A stretch of DNA of 64,000 bases from Diploptera punctata (Eukaryota > Arthropoda > Insecta > Blattodea > Blaberidae). Position 1 is the stretch's first letter. Each line of letters opens with the position of its first letter. The position numbers and the translations under genes are program-made. The notes under the pieces were generated by a model. It did not search any database. It was not told where the DNA came from and was given only the letters and a program-made list of their open reading frames with translations. Positions 1 through 10,989 of this stretch are shown piece by piece. The stretch lies in contig JASPKZ010007427.1 in NCBI GenBank assembly GCA_030220185.1, positions 124,001 to 188,000 of the forward strand. The letters run 5' to 3'.

Positions 1-566
1 TTGATATCTCTTCAGGTGGAGGGAAATTAAAGCTCCCATCTTTCTAGACAATTGACATGAGATGTGTCAGCTTGTCAGTCCTCGTTATCACCCATTTTTC
101 CCCAGAATATACATCTGGTATTCTTTTACATTAAAGGCAGAGTGTACTATTGAACTAGAAGGGTAGTCCAGTTTAAAAGTTCTGACTCCATTAGGATTTA
201 ACCCATTTGTTTCAGGTTTAAATGTTTAATGCTTTTCACCAGAAACTGGATTTAAGTTACCGTAAATTATATTGTGTATTTTTCAGACATTCAAAACAAG
301 CAAAAGATAATGGTACTTGAGATCGCAATAAGGGTGAAGGCCAAAACATAATCTTCTACTATTCATAAATGTTAACAAAAGATTACTCTGCCAAGGGATG
401 TACAAACTATTGCAAAATATACGCAGGGTTAAGCGAGTGTACCTCGTCTTCTGAGTTGAGGGTAATTTAACTGCTGGTGAGTCTATCTTATCTTCTGATG
501 CAAATGGGTTAAATCTTAGACTTTCAAGCTTGTAATGTATTGCCTTAAACAACTGCCCTTTCAAAG
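1..566 (-). mobile_element. SINE family A, copy split by a TTAA element
   Basis: Diverged copy of a tRNA-headed SINE seen seven times here (best copy 24826-25140). Positions 1-201 match the body read on the minus strand, and 513-566 match the tRNA-like head (cf. AAGCTTGTAATGTATTGCC). The 307 bases between are a separate insertion. The left edge is cut by the window start. Confidence 0.6.
202..508. mobile_element. piggyBac-type MITE, 307 bp
   Basis: Flanked by TTAA at 198-201 and 509-512, with terminal inverted repeats CCCATTTG and CAAATGGG. Removing it and one TTAA restores a continuous SINE A sequence, which is direct evidence of insertion. The 93-codon minus-strand reading frame inside has no recognisable domain. 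TTAA plus CCC ends is the piggyBac superfamily signature. It may share a source with the 3190-4244 element, whose ends also begin CCCATT. Confidence 0.72.
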
Positions 567-1684
567 ACTGCTTAGTGAATGAAGTTCTTAATAAAGAATA
601 TTGATAAAATGAAAATATTTTACATTCTATAGCTTACAAATCAGAAAAATGTTTAAGTCACATTTGATAATTTCTGAACACTTACACAATAGATATGACA
701 ATTTCATTTCTACAATATTTCAACCATGATTAGTTCAAGTGGATAAAAGCTCTAAATTGGATTGGTTAATTTTTTATGTTATATTTAGTTTATATATTCC
801 AGTCAAACCTTTGACCTCTAGTTTAATACATCCCAGTCCCAAACAGAATTATTTTTCTTTAAAAAAATCTGTCCAAGGCTGGAATATGTTAAATTAGAGG
901 TCCATGGTTTGATTCCTGATACAAGTGTTAATTTTTCTTTTCAAAAAATAAATCTATCCTGGATTGGTTAATATTGAATGCCTAGTTTATGAACAAAGTA
1001 ATCAATAAATTAATGAATAAAATTTTATTTTCATAATGAATATTATAATGAATGGATTATTTCATGGCAAATGTGTTACTATCAATTGTAAACATCCACA
1101 CACCCCCTCCTTATTTCCCGATTCAATATATGAACATAATCATACTAAATATAGACATATTTGTTTTCAAATAAATTTTAATTTAATAATAAAATCTATA
1201 ATATTTTCTTTAAATAAACATTCTCTTTCTGGATAACTTGCAATGCAATCAATGTTTTATTTATTTATTCATTTTATACAAATGCAGGGGACTTGACAGA
1301 GGTCATTGTCCATAATGATGAGTAAAAAAAATATAACAATAAATTAAAACAATAAAACATTACAGCAAAACAGAAAGTTTGGCTCTTGCTTCCCAGTAAC
1401 TATCCTTCAGTGTAGCAGAGTGAAGTGCCTGATTATATCTAAAATTTTACCTCCATAACTGTGGACATAAGAGATAATGATTATGATTATTTAGCCTAGA
1501 GAGGTTAAGGATATATGTCTCTCTCCTCCATTTAGCAGGAAAATAATATTTTACATTAACATAAAGCAATCAAAAAACAATATAAGATAACACATCAGTA
1601 CAATCAAATTAAAATTTGGTCAAACTGACAAAATAATAGTATTAATATAATATATTTGGGAATTTTTACATTATGAGGTTTTCT
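567..1684. other. AT-rich intergenic DNA, nothing recognised
   Basis: Very AT-rich. The 66-codon frame at 1036-1236 has no domain and no splice context. Read as unannotated or decayed repeat DNA. Confidence 0.5.
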
Positions 1685-2368
1685 TAATAAGAATCAAATG
1701 AATTGTGAATTCTTCTTACCTCATACATCTATGTTTTTTCAACACAGAACTGCAGTATTGGAAAAAACATATTTTCCATCTTCAACTGTTTTCATAACTG
1801 TCAATTTTTTCTTTTGCCAGTAATTTTTTAAACTGCCATCTGGTGTACTTTTGAAGAAGTAATTTTCTAATCTGCCGTCTGCTGTACTTTTGAAGAACTT
1901 TGAAATCAAACTTGGTTCATCTGGAACCTCGAAGTTCATGGTTCTAGTGTCTAAGTTAGACACTCGCATAAAAGAACACTTTAGAAACATAAAAAATGGC
2001 AAAACTGAAAAATCAGCTATAGCAGCACATAGTTTATTAGAGAATCATAGAATTGAAAAAGAACTAAAACTTTTGAAACATCTATCTAAACCTTTGGAAT
2101 TAACAGTTTGGAAAAAGATATACATTCAAAAAAACCATACTAGAACCATGAGCTTTGAGGTTCCAGATGAACCAAGTTTGATTAAAAAGTTCTTCAAAAG
2201 TACACCAGATGGCAGTTTAGAAAATTACTGGCAAAAGAAAAATTGACAGTCATGAAAACAGCTGAGGATGGAAAAGATGTTTTTTTCTGATACTGCAGTC
2301 TTGTATTATAAAACATAGAAGTATGAGGTAAGAAGAATTCACGATTCATTTGATTCTTAATAAAAATA
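1685..2368. mobile_element. Penelope-like element 3' end, inverted-repeat unit 1
   Basis: Arms at about 1685-1965 and 2140-2368 are reverse complements of each other; both carry GAATTC next to TTACCTCATAC or GTATGAGGTAA. Between them, and continuing into the right arm, lies a GIY-YIG coding remnant. Decayed hammerhead-like cores occur in both arms: CTGAGGA at 2262-2268, then a hairpin, then the palindrome ACTGCAGT. The layout matches the units at 5.2, 7.6 and 26 kb. Confidence 0.65.
1890..2246 (+). pseudogene. PLE GIY-YIG endonuclease C-terminal fragment
   Basis: An open stretch of 118 codons; the first 20 or so lie in the inverted arm and are probably not native. The rest reads SKLDTRIKEHFRNI, KTEKSAIAAHSLLENH and LELTVWKKIYIQKN. 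These are the characteristic middle and end of the GIY-YIG domain in Penelope-like polyproteins, which carry reverse transcriptase followed by this endonuclease. No reverse transcriptase is present, so this is a 3'-end fragment. Related fragments lie at 5269-5502, 8164-8371, 8590-8885, 26090-26366 and 45225-45560. Function is not expected. Confidence 0.75.
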
Positions 2369-2495
2369 ATAGCAATTACAATAACATTACTGATAATTAA
2401 TAATAATAAATAATAACAATAACAAACAAGATTAATAACATAATACTATAATAGAAACAAATTAAAACCCAAATAAAAACTTAAAATTAATTTAG

Positions 2496-2690
2496 GAATA
2501 TATGTACCCCTCTATGGTATCTTTACCTTGTCATGGTGGAATGGCTTGTGTCTTAAATGATCCCAAGAGCTATGCCAATGGTACCATTGCTGCCAAGCTT
2601 GGTCAGAAAACTGGGTGGCATCGTATATGTGGCATGGGATGTTTCCATCGCTGTACATCACACAGTAGCATTGAAATAAACTGTTGATAC
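2496..2690 (+). repeat. Short repeat family E, truncated copy
   Basis: Matches the start of the complete copy at 7867-8163 (TATCTTTACCTTGTCRTGG and the following 100 bases). The right end is degraded. The reading frame across it is incidental. Confidence 0.55.
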
Positions 2691-3185
2691 ACAGTGTCTA
2701 TTTTGAAAAGAAGCTATGCTTTTTTTTTTCCTGGCACACAAAAAAAAAATCCAAAATAATTTAACCGAAAAATTGATTCTCTAGCTAAAATTATTTAAAT
2801 ACAAATACACAATCTTAAAAAAAAAGTTAATATAAAAGAAATATAACCACACCTAAATATTATTTGGTAAAAAAAAAACTATTTCATCAGCATTAATAAT
2901 GTTCTAGGGGTTGTAATTTTAAAGTTTTGATTTTGTACAATATCCAGTTAGAGGCCTCAATCGCTAACCTGCTGCATTCTTGTGAGTGAAATTATTGCAT
3001 TCCAAATTAACTTCAAAATCTGTATCAATGTAACAGGGTGTTCCTACAATTTTCTCATTACTGTAAAGAGTAATATTTAAAAGTATTAAGATAGAAAATA
3101 GATCGACAAATTCCTATGTGAGAAAATAGGAAAACAGAATGGATACATAGGTAAAAACATCATTAAATAAATTGAATGATGATCC
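2691..3185. other. AT-rich DNA, nothing recognised
   Basis: Contains several A and T runs. No coding or repeat match within the window. Confidence 0.5.
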
Positions 3186-3189
3186 TTAA

Positions 3190-4244
3190 CCCATTGGAGA
3201 CACGTTTAAAGCACCTAGCATGTTCACTGGGAACCCATTTAAATCTCCTCACCGCTACTCCGGCTGCGCTGGACTTTAAATCAGAATACAAAATACACAT
3301 ACTGTGTTCTATCACTTATGTTTTCAGATATTTTGTTTACCCCTGAATTTCTTTTAGTATCTTGTACTTTTACGAATAGCAAAGGAATGTGGCCTACCTG
3401 CTACCCTCTGTTGTGCATTGTAAACCGTTATGTTTTGTTATTTTCAAGGCTGTGAAAGTTGACAAACATTTCAAAAACCATCTTTTTGTAACAGTTCTCG
3501 GACATTGCCTTGAAAGTAAACACAAATCATATGTTCAAACAAGATAAAAAAAAATAACTAACGCAATATAATACTGTACATAATAAAAATAAATAAAAAT
3601 AAATATATGAAATATAAATAAGCATAGACCTATACATTATAAAATCAGGAAAAGTTCTTCGTATATTCTTTAATTATCTTAGTTATATATCGACCTGTAA
3701 ATTATAAAATACTATATAGATAAAAACTGGACGAAACTGACCTAATATTTCTACCATCAGTAGCATGCACGGTTACGTTGTCACTGTATATTATTTCATC
3801 GTTCGAATCTTCGTTCCATGATAATTCACTACAATCACTGTCACATAACATTTCATCCACTACTTCACTTAGTTTCTCAATAGCAATACGATCTCTCCTA
3901 TTTACGGACATATTGCAAAAAAAAAATTACAGCTATGAATTTTTAACAAATAAACACTGAATTTATATTCACTTATATTTTACCGTAATGAATGCCTACA
4001 GCTATAGTCTACTATTCTATAAATAATAACTAAAATAAACTATACAATACACTAGGCCTATACATATTTACTTTACATAAACAAACAACAAATTTTACTG
4101 ACGGTGAATCGAAAATTTAAACCACTAAAAAAACCTAACTTCTTACAGTGGGGGTTATAACACAACAACGAGTGTAGGTCGTGGAGGAGCTCTTTGGACT
4201 TTCTACCTGCTCACGAGGGAGACTCGTTAAAAGTCTCCAATGGG
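3190..4244 (-). mobile_element. piggyBac-like non-autonomous element, 1055 bp
   Basis: TTAA at 3186-3189 and 4245-4248 flanks perfect 12-bp inverted ends CCCATTGGAGAC and GTCTCCAATGGG. These are the hallmarks of piggyBac transposons. The element is far shorter than an autonomous copy (about 2.5 kb or more). It retains a minus-strand frame at 3911-3702 that could be a transposase N-terminus. Confidence 0.82.
3702..3911 (-). pseudogene. Possible acidic N-terminus of a piggyBac transposase
   Basis: 69 codons beginning MSVNRRDRIAIEKLSEVVDE, then a stretch rich in Asp, Glu and Ser (SDCSELSWNEDSNDE). An acidic, disordered N-terminus is usual for piggyBac transposases, and the frame lies wholly inside TTAA-type ends, so this origin is plausible. 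The catalytic DDD core and the C-terminal zinc-binding region are absent. It could also be a chance frame. Confidence 0.4.
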
Positions 4245-4248
4245 TTAA

Positions 4249-4520
4249 GATGGTGGGAAAATGTGATGAGAATGAAGGATGATAGATAGTTGAAGATGAA
4301 CTTACATTGTTAACATCCTGTAAGAACAAAAAAAGGAAGGCCAAGATCTATATGGAAGGAAAATTTTTGAAAGGAATGAAAATCAGAGGACTGAGTTTGG
4401 AAGATGTGTTGGATAGAAAATTATGGACATTAAGAGCCATAGATACCCTCTCTGCACAAGATAGAAAAATATCACTTTACACAGTTTATTGTTATAACGA
4501 TCATTATGCGGAAATTTGAC
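4249..4520 (+). pseudogene. LINE ORF2 C-terminal fragment
   Basis: Short frame with KIRGLSLEDVLDRKLW followed by RAIDTLSA. This matches the extreme C-terminus of the common insect LINE proteins, where similar wording recurs at 20270-20560 and 20880-21470. It is strongly 5' truncated and directly abuts the right TTAA of the piggyBac-like element. Confidence 0.55.
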
Positions 4521-5175
4521 TGTATTTGTAACACACTTTCATCAATCATTTTATGTAAACAGTGAATTCATAAGATGTGAGAGAGTAAATTTGTAGGAAT
4601 TGGTCCACCAGCAACAATTGTTATTAGAGCATGATGTCACTTCACCGAGACACACAAGTGTATTTTTACAATAACTTACAATAATAAAACTCCAAGTGTC
4701 ACCAAATTTTTAAGAATTAATTCACATTCCAAACACAATCTAACCTCTAACAAATGAAAGACATGTGGCCCTTTCCTAAACTGCGTAAGACACTGATTCA
4801 TCTAGTGTCAAACAAGGTGCTCTGGTTGCTGTCACCTGTGCATCAACAACATTTGAATAAGCCATGTGAAGCTAAGTTGAATCACAGTCCATTGCCCCCA
4901 TCTTATTGTCCACTTGCCACAGCCACCATGTTGCATTGCAGCAGGATTTTCCCCTGCAACACCAGGACAGTGCCATTTATAACATTTAATTCATCTTAAG
5001 GGGAGATGTCTCTGACAATGCAGCATCTTAGAAAAACATCCACCACTCCTACAATTTTACAGATAATGCAATAAAAATTTGCATATATATAGCTTATGAA
5101 TTAGGCTTAATTTTAGTATAATATTTAATTTTAGGAAGTGATATTTTGAGGTTATTTTAATGATATTATTTTTAG
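4521..5175. other. No recognised feature
   Basis: A more GC-balanced patch at 4750-5000 has an open frame rich in Pro, His and Ser without a known domain. The rest is AT-rich. Confidence 0.45.
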
Positions 5176-5268
5176 TCTGATCATCTTACCTCAATATTAA
5201 TGTTGATTTGTTCTTGAACGTTTCAAAACAATTCTGTTTTATTGTCAGCTTGTCCAGACTGGTTTGAT

Positions 5269-5502
5269 TTATGTTTCATTATGTTGTACAACCTGGATGT
5301 TGATGTCAGCTCCATTCTGTGGTTGGCCAAAGAACCTCCAAACAAGGTGATGCTCAGTCAGTATTTCAAAATTCATAACTCTGTTCTTGTTCTTCTGAAT
5401 ATAATTTCTTTCCCAAATAGTCAGCTCTTTTGTATTTTCTAACTGTTTTAATAATTTAATGTTTGAATTTATATTATTTTTCAGATCAAACATGAGCAAC
5501 AA
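5269..5502 (-). pseudogene. PLE GIY-YIG C-terminal fragment
   Basis: Reads IKLLKQLENTKELTIWERNY then IQKNKNRVMNFEI on the minus strand, the end of the PLE endonuclease domain (compare LELTVWKKIYIQKN at 2.2 kb). Its last codons lie in the left inverted arm, so the arm is made of PLE coding end plus 3' untranslated sequence. Confidence 0.7.
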
Positions 5503-5598
5503 CTGCAGATTTTTCTATTTCATCATTTTTAATATTTCTTATATGACAACATCCAGGTTGTGACATAATGAAACATAAATCAAACCAGTCTGGACGAG

Positions 5599-5630
5599 CT
5601 GATGATAAAACAATTGTTTTGAAACATGTT
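5599..5630 (+). ncRNA. Hammerhead-ribozyme-like core (intact)
   Basis: CTGATGA at 5599-5605, then a hairpin AAAAC-AATT-GTTTT as helix II, then GAAA at 5621-5624. The palindrome ACATGT follows (5623-5628, overlapping the last two bases of GAAA) and could be a minimal helix III. The invariant core bases are all present. Penelope-like terminal repeats are known to carry such ribozymes. Cleavage activity is inferred, not shown. Confidence 0.7.
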
Positions 5631-5690
5631 CAAGAACAAATCAACATTAATATTGAGGTAAGATGATCAGACTAAAAATAATATAATTAA

Positions 5691-6404
5691 TTTTAGTATA
5701 ATTGTTTTATTTTTTAGACATAATAATTTCCATCCAATAATGAAAAATACCGTTATCAATACCGGTACACTTTCCTCCAAAGCTACTTAACCAATCAGAA
5801 TGTAACATAGGACAGGTCATCACTGCAGTATGTTTATTCAACTGAGGAAAAATGAAGTAAATATGTAAATTTGGTTCTGAAATATACAACTTTATACTCA
5901 ATTGCTACAAAATTACATTCACAGTAAGTAATATATTGTGCCATAACATTTTTATGTTTCATTATATGATTTCAGTTTTTCATCAATATAAAGTTCAACA
6001 CATTGGAAGTAATCCCTGAAAATATGGTTTCACTAACTTCGATAATTTCTAGAAATATGTGTACCTTTATGTTGAAAAATGTCAATACAAGAAAATGGCT
6101 CTCTAATAAACTCAGAATCTCGTCACGATCATCACCACACACCCTCTTAGATGCCATTTCAAAGACTTAGCACTACAAATTTCTTCTATATTTCCAACAA
6201 ACAGACAGCTTCTAATTTCACGAATTCTTACAAAAAAAGCAGGTTGTCCAACATGCTATCTCTCAGGAACCTAACAAAGCTAACACATTAGACATCTATG
6301 TGGTAGTTTGGAAGTTATTGCAAAATATAAGAGCGCATGTGCTTGATGTGACTGTCACGTCATTCGAAGACTGGGCCTCACTAGAGCGTGCGTGAATGTC
6401 AATC
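5691..6404. other. No recognised feature
   Basis: Short frames on both strands without domains, and no repeat match in the window. Confidence 0.45.
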
Positions 6405-6800
6405 ATACGAGTTGAATGGGATAAAAGCATCTCTGTCTCTGGCAACCAGCCACCATCCATTGATTCTCAGCTTCCTCAGATCCTCCAAAATTCCATCCAT
6501 GCAATGTGGTCTCGGTTGTCCCACATTCCATCTTTTTCTTTCAAATTTACATTCCATAATTTTCTTGCAAGTCTCATATACAGTAGTTATTTGTATGTGT
6601 CCTGCTCATAGCAATCTTCAAATTTTAATTGATGTAACTATATCAGGAGACTTTTGCAACTGATGGAGCTCAGAGTTATATCTTAAACAACATTCTCCCT
6701 TGTCGCATACTGGGCTATATATTTTTCTTAATATCTTCTTTTCAAATGAACTCAGTCTTGAAATGTTGGTTTTGGATAACATATCCTTAACAATTATAGT
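6405..6800 (-). pseudogene. LINE reverse-transcriptase C-terminal fragment
   Basis: On the minus strand the piece reads FEKKILRKIYSPVCDKGE, LRYNSELHQL and SPDIVTSIKI. This is the conserved region downstream of the LINE reverse transcriptase, parallel to KVLRKIFGPKRDEQTGEW in the 17.9-kb LINE. It is 5' truncated and interrupted by stops. Confidence 0.7.
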
Positions 6801-6818
6801 CAAGAATATATGACATAA

Positions 6819-7134
6819 AGTAAAGTAAAGTAAAGTAATTCCACTACAGGCCTCAGGAGGCCCTTGGGGTAGTAGAAGATTAAGGCTCCCACTTTTTCTA
6901 GACAATTGGCACATGATGTCAGCCGGGTTGTCAACCCTGCGTGACGGCCGCCTTTACTCCCAGAACAAGTGTCTGGTACTTATTTCCATTAGAGACTGGG
7001 TCGACCCCAGGGCCATAGTGCTGCCAGAAGGTTTGGGTCAGTTTAAAAATCCTGACCCCACCGGGACTTGAACCCTCGACCTTCCGGCTTGTAGCGCAGT
7101 GCCTTAACCACTATGCTATGGCGAGATGACATAT
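6819..7134 (-). mobile_element. SINE family A, full copy
   Basis: The (AAGTA)n tail lies at the left and the tRNA-like head at the right, with B-box sequence GGGACTTGAACCC (reverse) and GCGTAGTGGTTAAGG-type A box. ATGACAT recurs on both sides as a probable target duplication. About 310 bp, the family length. Confidence 0.8.
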
Positions 7135-7189
7135 ATTGATATTAATGTTGGGGAAGTAAACATTTTGAGGTAATCCATTGATGTTTTTA

Positions 7190-7640
7190 TTATTAATTTA
7201 ACACTTCTCACTGAAGAATAAATTATATTTGAACAGAAAAATTTTCGCCCAGACTGAGACTCAAACCAAGGATCTTTGGCTTTCCGGGCCAATGCTCTAC
7301 CAACTGAGCTACCGAGGCGAGTTCCAATATCATTCAGTGAGCAGTGTTAAATTGATAATAAAAATATCAATAGAAGCCCTACTGGCTTTATAAAGTAGTA
7401 TTTAAATTGCCAATAAAAAATTGCCTTTTTAACTAGAAGCCGTCATTTGCAAAGATAGAAGCAAAGGTTTCATAGCATTTGGCGTGAGGGAATTACAATG
7501 TATATAACAGAAAAAATTGCATCCAGATTGCAACTCGTCTCAGTAGCTCAGTTGGTACAGCATTGGCCCAGAAGGCCAAAGGTCCAGGATTCGAGTCTCA
7601 GTCTGGGCAAATTTTTTTCTTTTCAAATATAATTATGAGG
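7190..7640. repeat. Pair of oppositely oriented tRNA-like units
   Basis: A tRNA-like segment on the minus strand (about 7250-7322) and one on the plus strand (7535-7610) are separated by about 210 bases that also occur at 51330-51525. Both have GTAGCTCAGTTGGTA (D arm) and a GGTTCGAGTC-type T loop, degenerate here. The better copies are at 51.1-51.6 kb. They are tRNA-derived repeat parts rather than working tRNAs. Confidence 0.6.
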
Positions 7641-7708
7641 TAATAATCATTTAAAATTCATCAGAGAAACATTTTTGAAAACTTGCCTCATAATTCGTAC
7701 TTTTCACA

Positions 7709-7745
7709 AAACCATGGTTTCGGATGATATCTCATCCATCTTCAG
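7709..7745 (-). ncRNA. Hammerhead-ribozyme-like core (intact)
   Basis: On the minus strand: CTGAAGA (7745-7739), a 6-bp hairpin GGATGA-GATA-TCATCC, GAAA (7721-7718), inside or next to the 12-base palindrome AAACCATGGTTT (7709-7720). It fits CUGANGA, helix II, GAAA. The partner in the right arm (about 8967) has lost GAAA. Confidence 0.68.
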
Positions 7746-7866
7746 TCAAAACTCCAACTGATGAAATGCTTGCACCGTCAAACTTTCTATTGTCACCATC
7801 TTCTGTGCTGCCATCTATGGTTGAATTTATAAACTTCAAAATCAAATTTTGTTCGTTACGAATATC

Positions 7867-8163
7867 TATCTTTACCTTGTCGTGGTGGAGTGGCTTGCAT
7901 GCTTAAATGATCCTGAGAGCTATGCCGGCAGTAGCATTGCTGCCAATAGGGTTACCCATGCCGGACTGGTCGAAGGTGATAAGCCAGACAAAAAAAGTAC
8001 CTTGGTCGAAAGAGTGACGATCTTTCACCGTAAAAATACAATCGTCAAGAAATGCGGACACGGGTTCAACTGGGGTAAAATTTTCCGGAGGTCAAATTGT
8101 CCCCCATTCAGTTCTCCAGGCGGGGACTACTTCAGGGAACCCATGCCAAAGGCTCAAACACAG
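7867..8163 (+). mobile_element. Short repeat family E, complete insertion with 7-bp TSD
   Basis: GAATATC at 7860-7866 and 8164-8170 flanks a 297-bp insert that splits a PLE arm. It begins TATCTTTACCTTGTCGTGG. Copies recur at 2496-2690 and 52098-52316. It resembles the 5' leader of some insect LINEs but here behaves as a stand-alone unit. Confidence 0.65.
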
Positions 8164-8371
8164 GAATATCAAAATTCTTCAATTTATATTTATTTTTCTG
8201 AATGTATATCTTCTCCCAAACTCTCATTTCCAAAGGTTTATCCAATTGTTTTAAAAGTTTTGCTTCTCTTCCAACTTTATGATGTTCTAATAAACTATGT
8301 GCAGCAATTATGGATTTTTCCAATTTTACAACTTCAATATTTCTAAAATGATCTTTAGTATGAGTTTCCAA
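8132..8371 (-). pseudogene. PLE GIY-YIG fragment, left half of unit 3
   Basis: Reads TKDHFRNIEVVKLEKSIIAA, HSLLEHH and LEMRVWEKIYIQKNKYKL. Same domain and subfamily as the 1.9-kb fragment. The frame runs out at the family E insertion, so the final residues in this frame (8163-8132) are insert sequence. Confidence 0.72.
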
Positions 8372-8589
8372 ATTCTTTTTGTTTTTCCTATATAAACCTT
8401 AATACAATCATTACAATTTATTTGATAAATTCATTAATAGCATCCCTGTAATCCAATTTCGATCTTTGTTAAGTATAAGTAATTTTTAACAAACTTCAAT
8501 TTTGATAACGTATGTTTAAAAAGATGCTCTAATAAAGTATGTGCTAATAAAAAAGTCAATGTCCCAGAGAGTAAGAAATCAGGAATTTA

Positions 8590-8885
8590 TCAAATAAGTT
8601 TTAATGATTGTAATAAGGTTTATATAGAAAAACCGAAGAGGAATTTGGAAACTCTTACTAAAGAACATTTTAGAAATACTAAAAATTGTGAAATTGAAAA
8701 ATCTGCCATTGCTACACATAGTTTATTTAGGGCATCGTATAATTGGAAGAGAGGCTAAACTTTTAAAACAATTGGATAAACCTTTGGAATTGACAGTTTG
8801 GGAGAAGTTACATATTCAGAAAAATAAATATAGATTGATGAATTTTGATATTCCTAACAAACAAAATTTGAATCGAAGTTTATAA
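8590..8885 (+). pseudogene. PLE GIY-YIG fragment, right half of unit 3
   Basis: Codes for LETLTKEHFRNTKN and EKSAIATHSLF, then shifts frame and continues with LLKQLDKPLELTVWEKLHIQ and MNFDIPNKQN in the frame open at 8688-8885. It is the inverted counterpart of 8371-8164 with at least one frameshift. Confidence 0.7.
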
Positions 8886-9062
8886 ATTCAACCATAAATG
8901 GCAGCACCGAAGATGATGACATTAGAAGGTTCGACAGTGGAAGCATTTCATCAGTCGGAATTTTGACTGAAGATGATGAGACGCCATCCAAAACCATGGT
9001 TTTGTGAAAAGTATGAAATTATTGAGGTGAATTTTCAAAAAAATGTTTCTCCAATGAATTTT

Positions 9063-10660
9063 AAATAGATGACATAGCTTAGAATATTGAAGAGCATTAT
9101 GCAATGAGTTATTGGAAATGTAAACAGCACTGTCAATATTATAAGTCATTTCTCGACTTATTTTAAAGAATAAATGTTATTTATTCCACATCTTCATTTT
9201 ATTCATTTTAATTTTGACTGTGTCTCTCTAAATTGATAAAACCATGCAATATGTAAATCTGTTTGGTTCTCTTTTTCCTGCTCTGTTTGTCCTTTGTTGC
9301 AGGCATTCCACTGCCACTGTTTTTTCATTTTCCTGGGAGCTGCAGGGACTTACTTTCTGCAGCCGTTTTGGGGAGCAGCTGACTCCAAAATGGAAGCGTA
9401 CTGTTGGATGCACCTGATTTATACTCTCGACGGAGGGCTAGATCCGGGGCTGCATGATGGCCGCCCAACTTACGTTGTACTATCCAGCCATCAATGAAGT
9501 TTTTACCCAACATTCGGCATTGTATGACATCACCCAAAAAGAAGAAAAAGATATATATATTATATATATATTATCTTTGAATTGTAACCAGTTATGAATT
9601 GACGTTTTTGGACTTTAGTTTTCCCCTGACAGTTTGTGATTGTTCAAGATTCAAGATTGGAAAGTGCTCTATGGGACGATATGAGTTTTTGGATTGTTTT
9701 GTTGTGGGGAGAAGGAGGGGAAATTGAAGTGTGCATCCTAAAATTTGTCTTCTAAGTCCCTCGAGTAGCTCCATCCTTTTTTCCGATCTCCTTGGTATGA
9801 CCTCATCCTCTACCTCATTCCAATGTCTCCACCTGTTCATTGGACAAGCTCATGCATATTTATATGCCAGCCATGATGGCATGGACTCAGAAGAGAACTG
9901 AACTACATCAAGAACTTTCCATTTCAACACTTTGTTTGTACAGATCAGAGAGCCAGGTTGGCTCTCTGCATCTTTCTTATAATTTAAAAGTCGTGAATAA
10001 ACCAGTTTTGTTAAGTATGGTTGTAAGTATATTATTTTTAGTCTGGACATTAATACATTAATATTGAGGTAAGATGTCCAGACTAAAAATAATATAATTA
10101 AAATAACCTCAAAATGTAACTTCCTAAAATTGAATATAGTTGTATGTGTCTATGTTCTATTTTCTTTGTTAATATTTTGGATTGTTCCTTATTTCATTTA
10201 TATTATATATTTCATGCCTAATTAATTTTATTATGTTCATTCAATTATATATTTTATTTAAAGCATTGTCATGTTCTTAATATTGAGTATTGTAGGAATC
10301 CTCTTAGATATTAGCTTAGTTTCCTGTTGCATTCCCATCATTCATTACGTAAATTATAATAGAATACTTAATGGTTATACAAATACTGTTTCCCCACCTT
10401 CTTCTATCCACATTTAAATCTAACAAGATCATTGATCTTATTATTGATTACAAAAGGTAATTTATTTATCTAGTCTATAGTCTTTTCCTTAAATATAAGT
10501 ATAAATACATAGCCAACAAACCCTATGGGCAAACAGCCGCTTCAAGTTTAAATTTAGTTTTTTTTTTATGGATACCACTTTTACCACCATTAAATAATCT
10601 AAAATTAGAGGGAGAAATAATTTGAAAACAAACACAGTATTAATTTGAAAATTATTGCAT
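9063..10660. other. No gene recognised; one PLE arm fragment
   Basis: 9290-9840 is more GC-rich and has frames on both strands without known domains. About 10030-10130 repeats the arm sequence of the 5.2-kb PLE unit and is itself partly palindromic (AGTCTGGACAT and ATGTCCAGACT). Confidence 0.45.
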
Positions 10661-10669
10661 GGTACTTAC

Positions 10670-10806
10670 CATTGAGGACATGGACTGCAATTGTAGTTGA
10701 GGCTACTTCTGCAAGAGAGCATGTGTAATTGCCAGAGTCAGCTTCATGGGCATTGGCTATATATAGGTGACTCATGGCTCCAGCAGGCAGAATGTTAGTT
10801 TTCACA
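10670..10806 (-). CDS. dpr-like: dpr-family Ig2 exon, second half
   Basis: Third visible exon, 137 nt, with acceptor TTTTACAG and donor GTAAGTACC on the minus strand. Its first base completes the split codon to Ser, giving GGIS then VKTNILPAGAMSHLYIANA. ADSGNYTCSLAE carries the second Ig2 cysteine in the usual DxGxYxC setting, and VHVLNG ends the domain. One base carries over, so at least one more exon (C-terminal stalk and membrane anchor) must lie at lower coordinates or beyond the window; none was recognised between 1 and 10669. The intron upstream (10807-19371) contains nested LINE, hAT, SINE, PLE and mariner-like insertions, all outside the splice signals. Confidence 0.92.
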
Positions 10807-10892
10807 CTGTAAAACATTAAATCTAATTAACTGGAAATGACAATGATAATATTTCACTGCTTGGTTTAGGGGTAATACTGTTGCCTCAGTTA

Positions 10893-10980
10893 CATAGAGT
10901 CTTGGTTTTATCCTTGGTTGGGCGACATTTTTTTCCAATTTTTTCCTCACCAATGAGACAAATGTCAGGAAAATGTACAT
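10893..10980. repeat. SINE-like fragment
   Basis: TTTTTTCCTCACCAATGAGACAAATGTC resembles the body of SINE family B (TTTTTCCTCACCTGTAAGACA). It lies just upstream of the dpr exon acceptor. Confidence 0.35.
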
Positions 10981-10989
10981 GCCAAATAA

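Larger units (their letters stand above)
5176..5690. mobile_element. Penelope-like 3' end, inverted-repeat unit 2
   Basis: Arms of about 130 bp (5176-5305 and 5545-5690) are near-perfect reverse complements; for example AAACCAGTCTGGAC recurs inverted and both ends carry GAGGTAAGATGATCAGAC. A minus-strand GIY-YIG fragment fills the centre and runs into the left arm. The right arm holds an intact hammerhead-like core at 5599-5624. A diverged piece of the same arm lies at about 10030-10130. Confidence 0.75.
7643..9062. mobile_element. Penelope-like 3' ends, inverted-repeat unit 3
   Basis: Arms 7643-7862 and 8835-9062 are reverse complements (for example AAAACCATGGTTT and CATAAATGGCAGCAC inverted). 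Two convergent GIY-YIG coding pieces lie inside, minus strand at 8371-8164 and plus strand at 8590-8885, so two PLE 3' ends lie back to back. A 297-bp family E repeat is inserted in the left half. Confidence 0.72.

Noticed and set aside
6388..6663. 91-codon plus-strand frame
   Set aside because: It is antisense to a recognisable LINE reverse-transcriptase end.
9228..9840. Possible host exon in the GC-richer patch
   Set aside because: Frames on both strands lack known domains and no convincing splice pair was seen; left unassigned.
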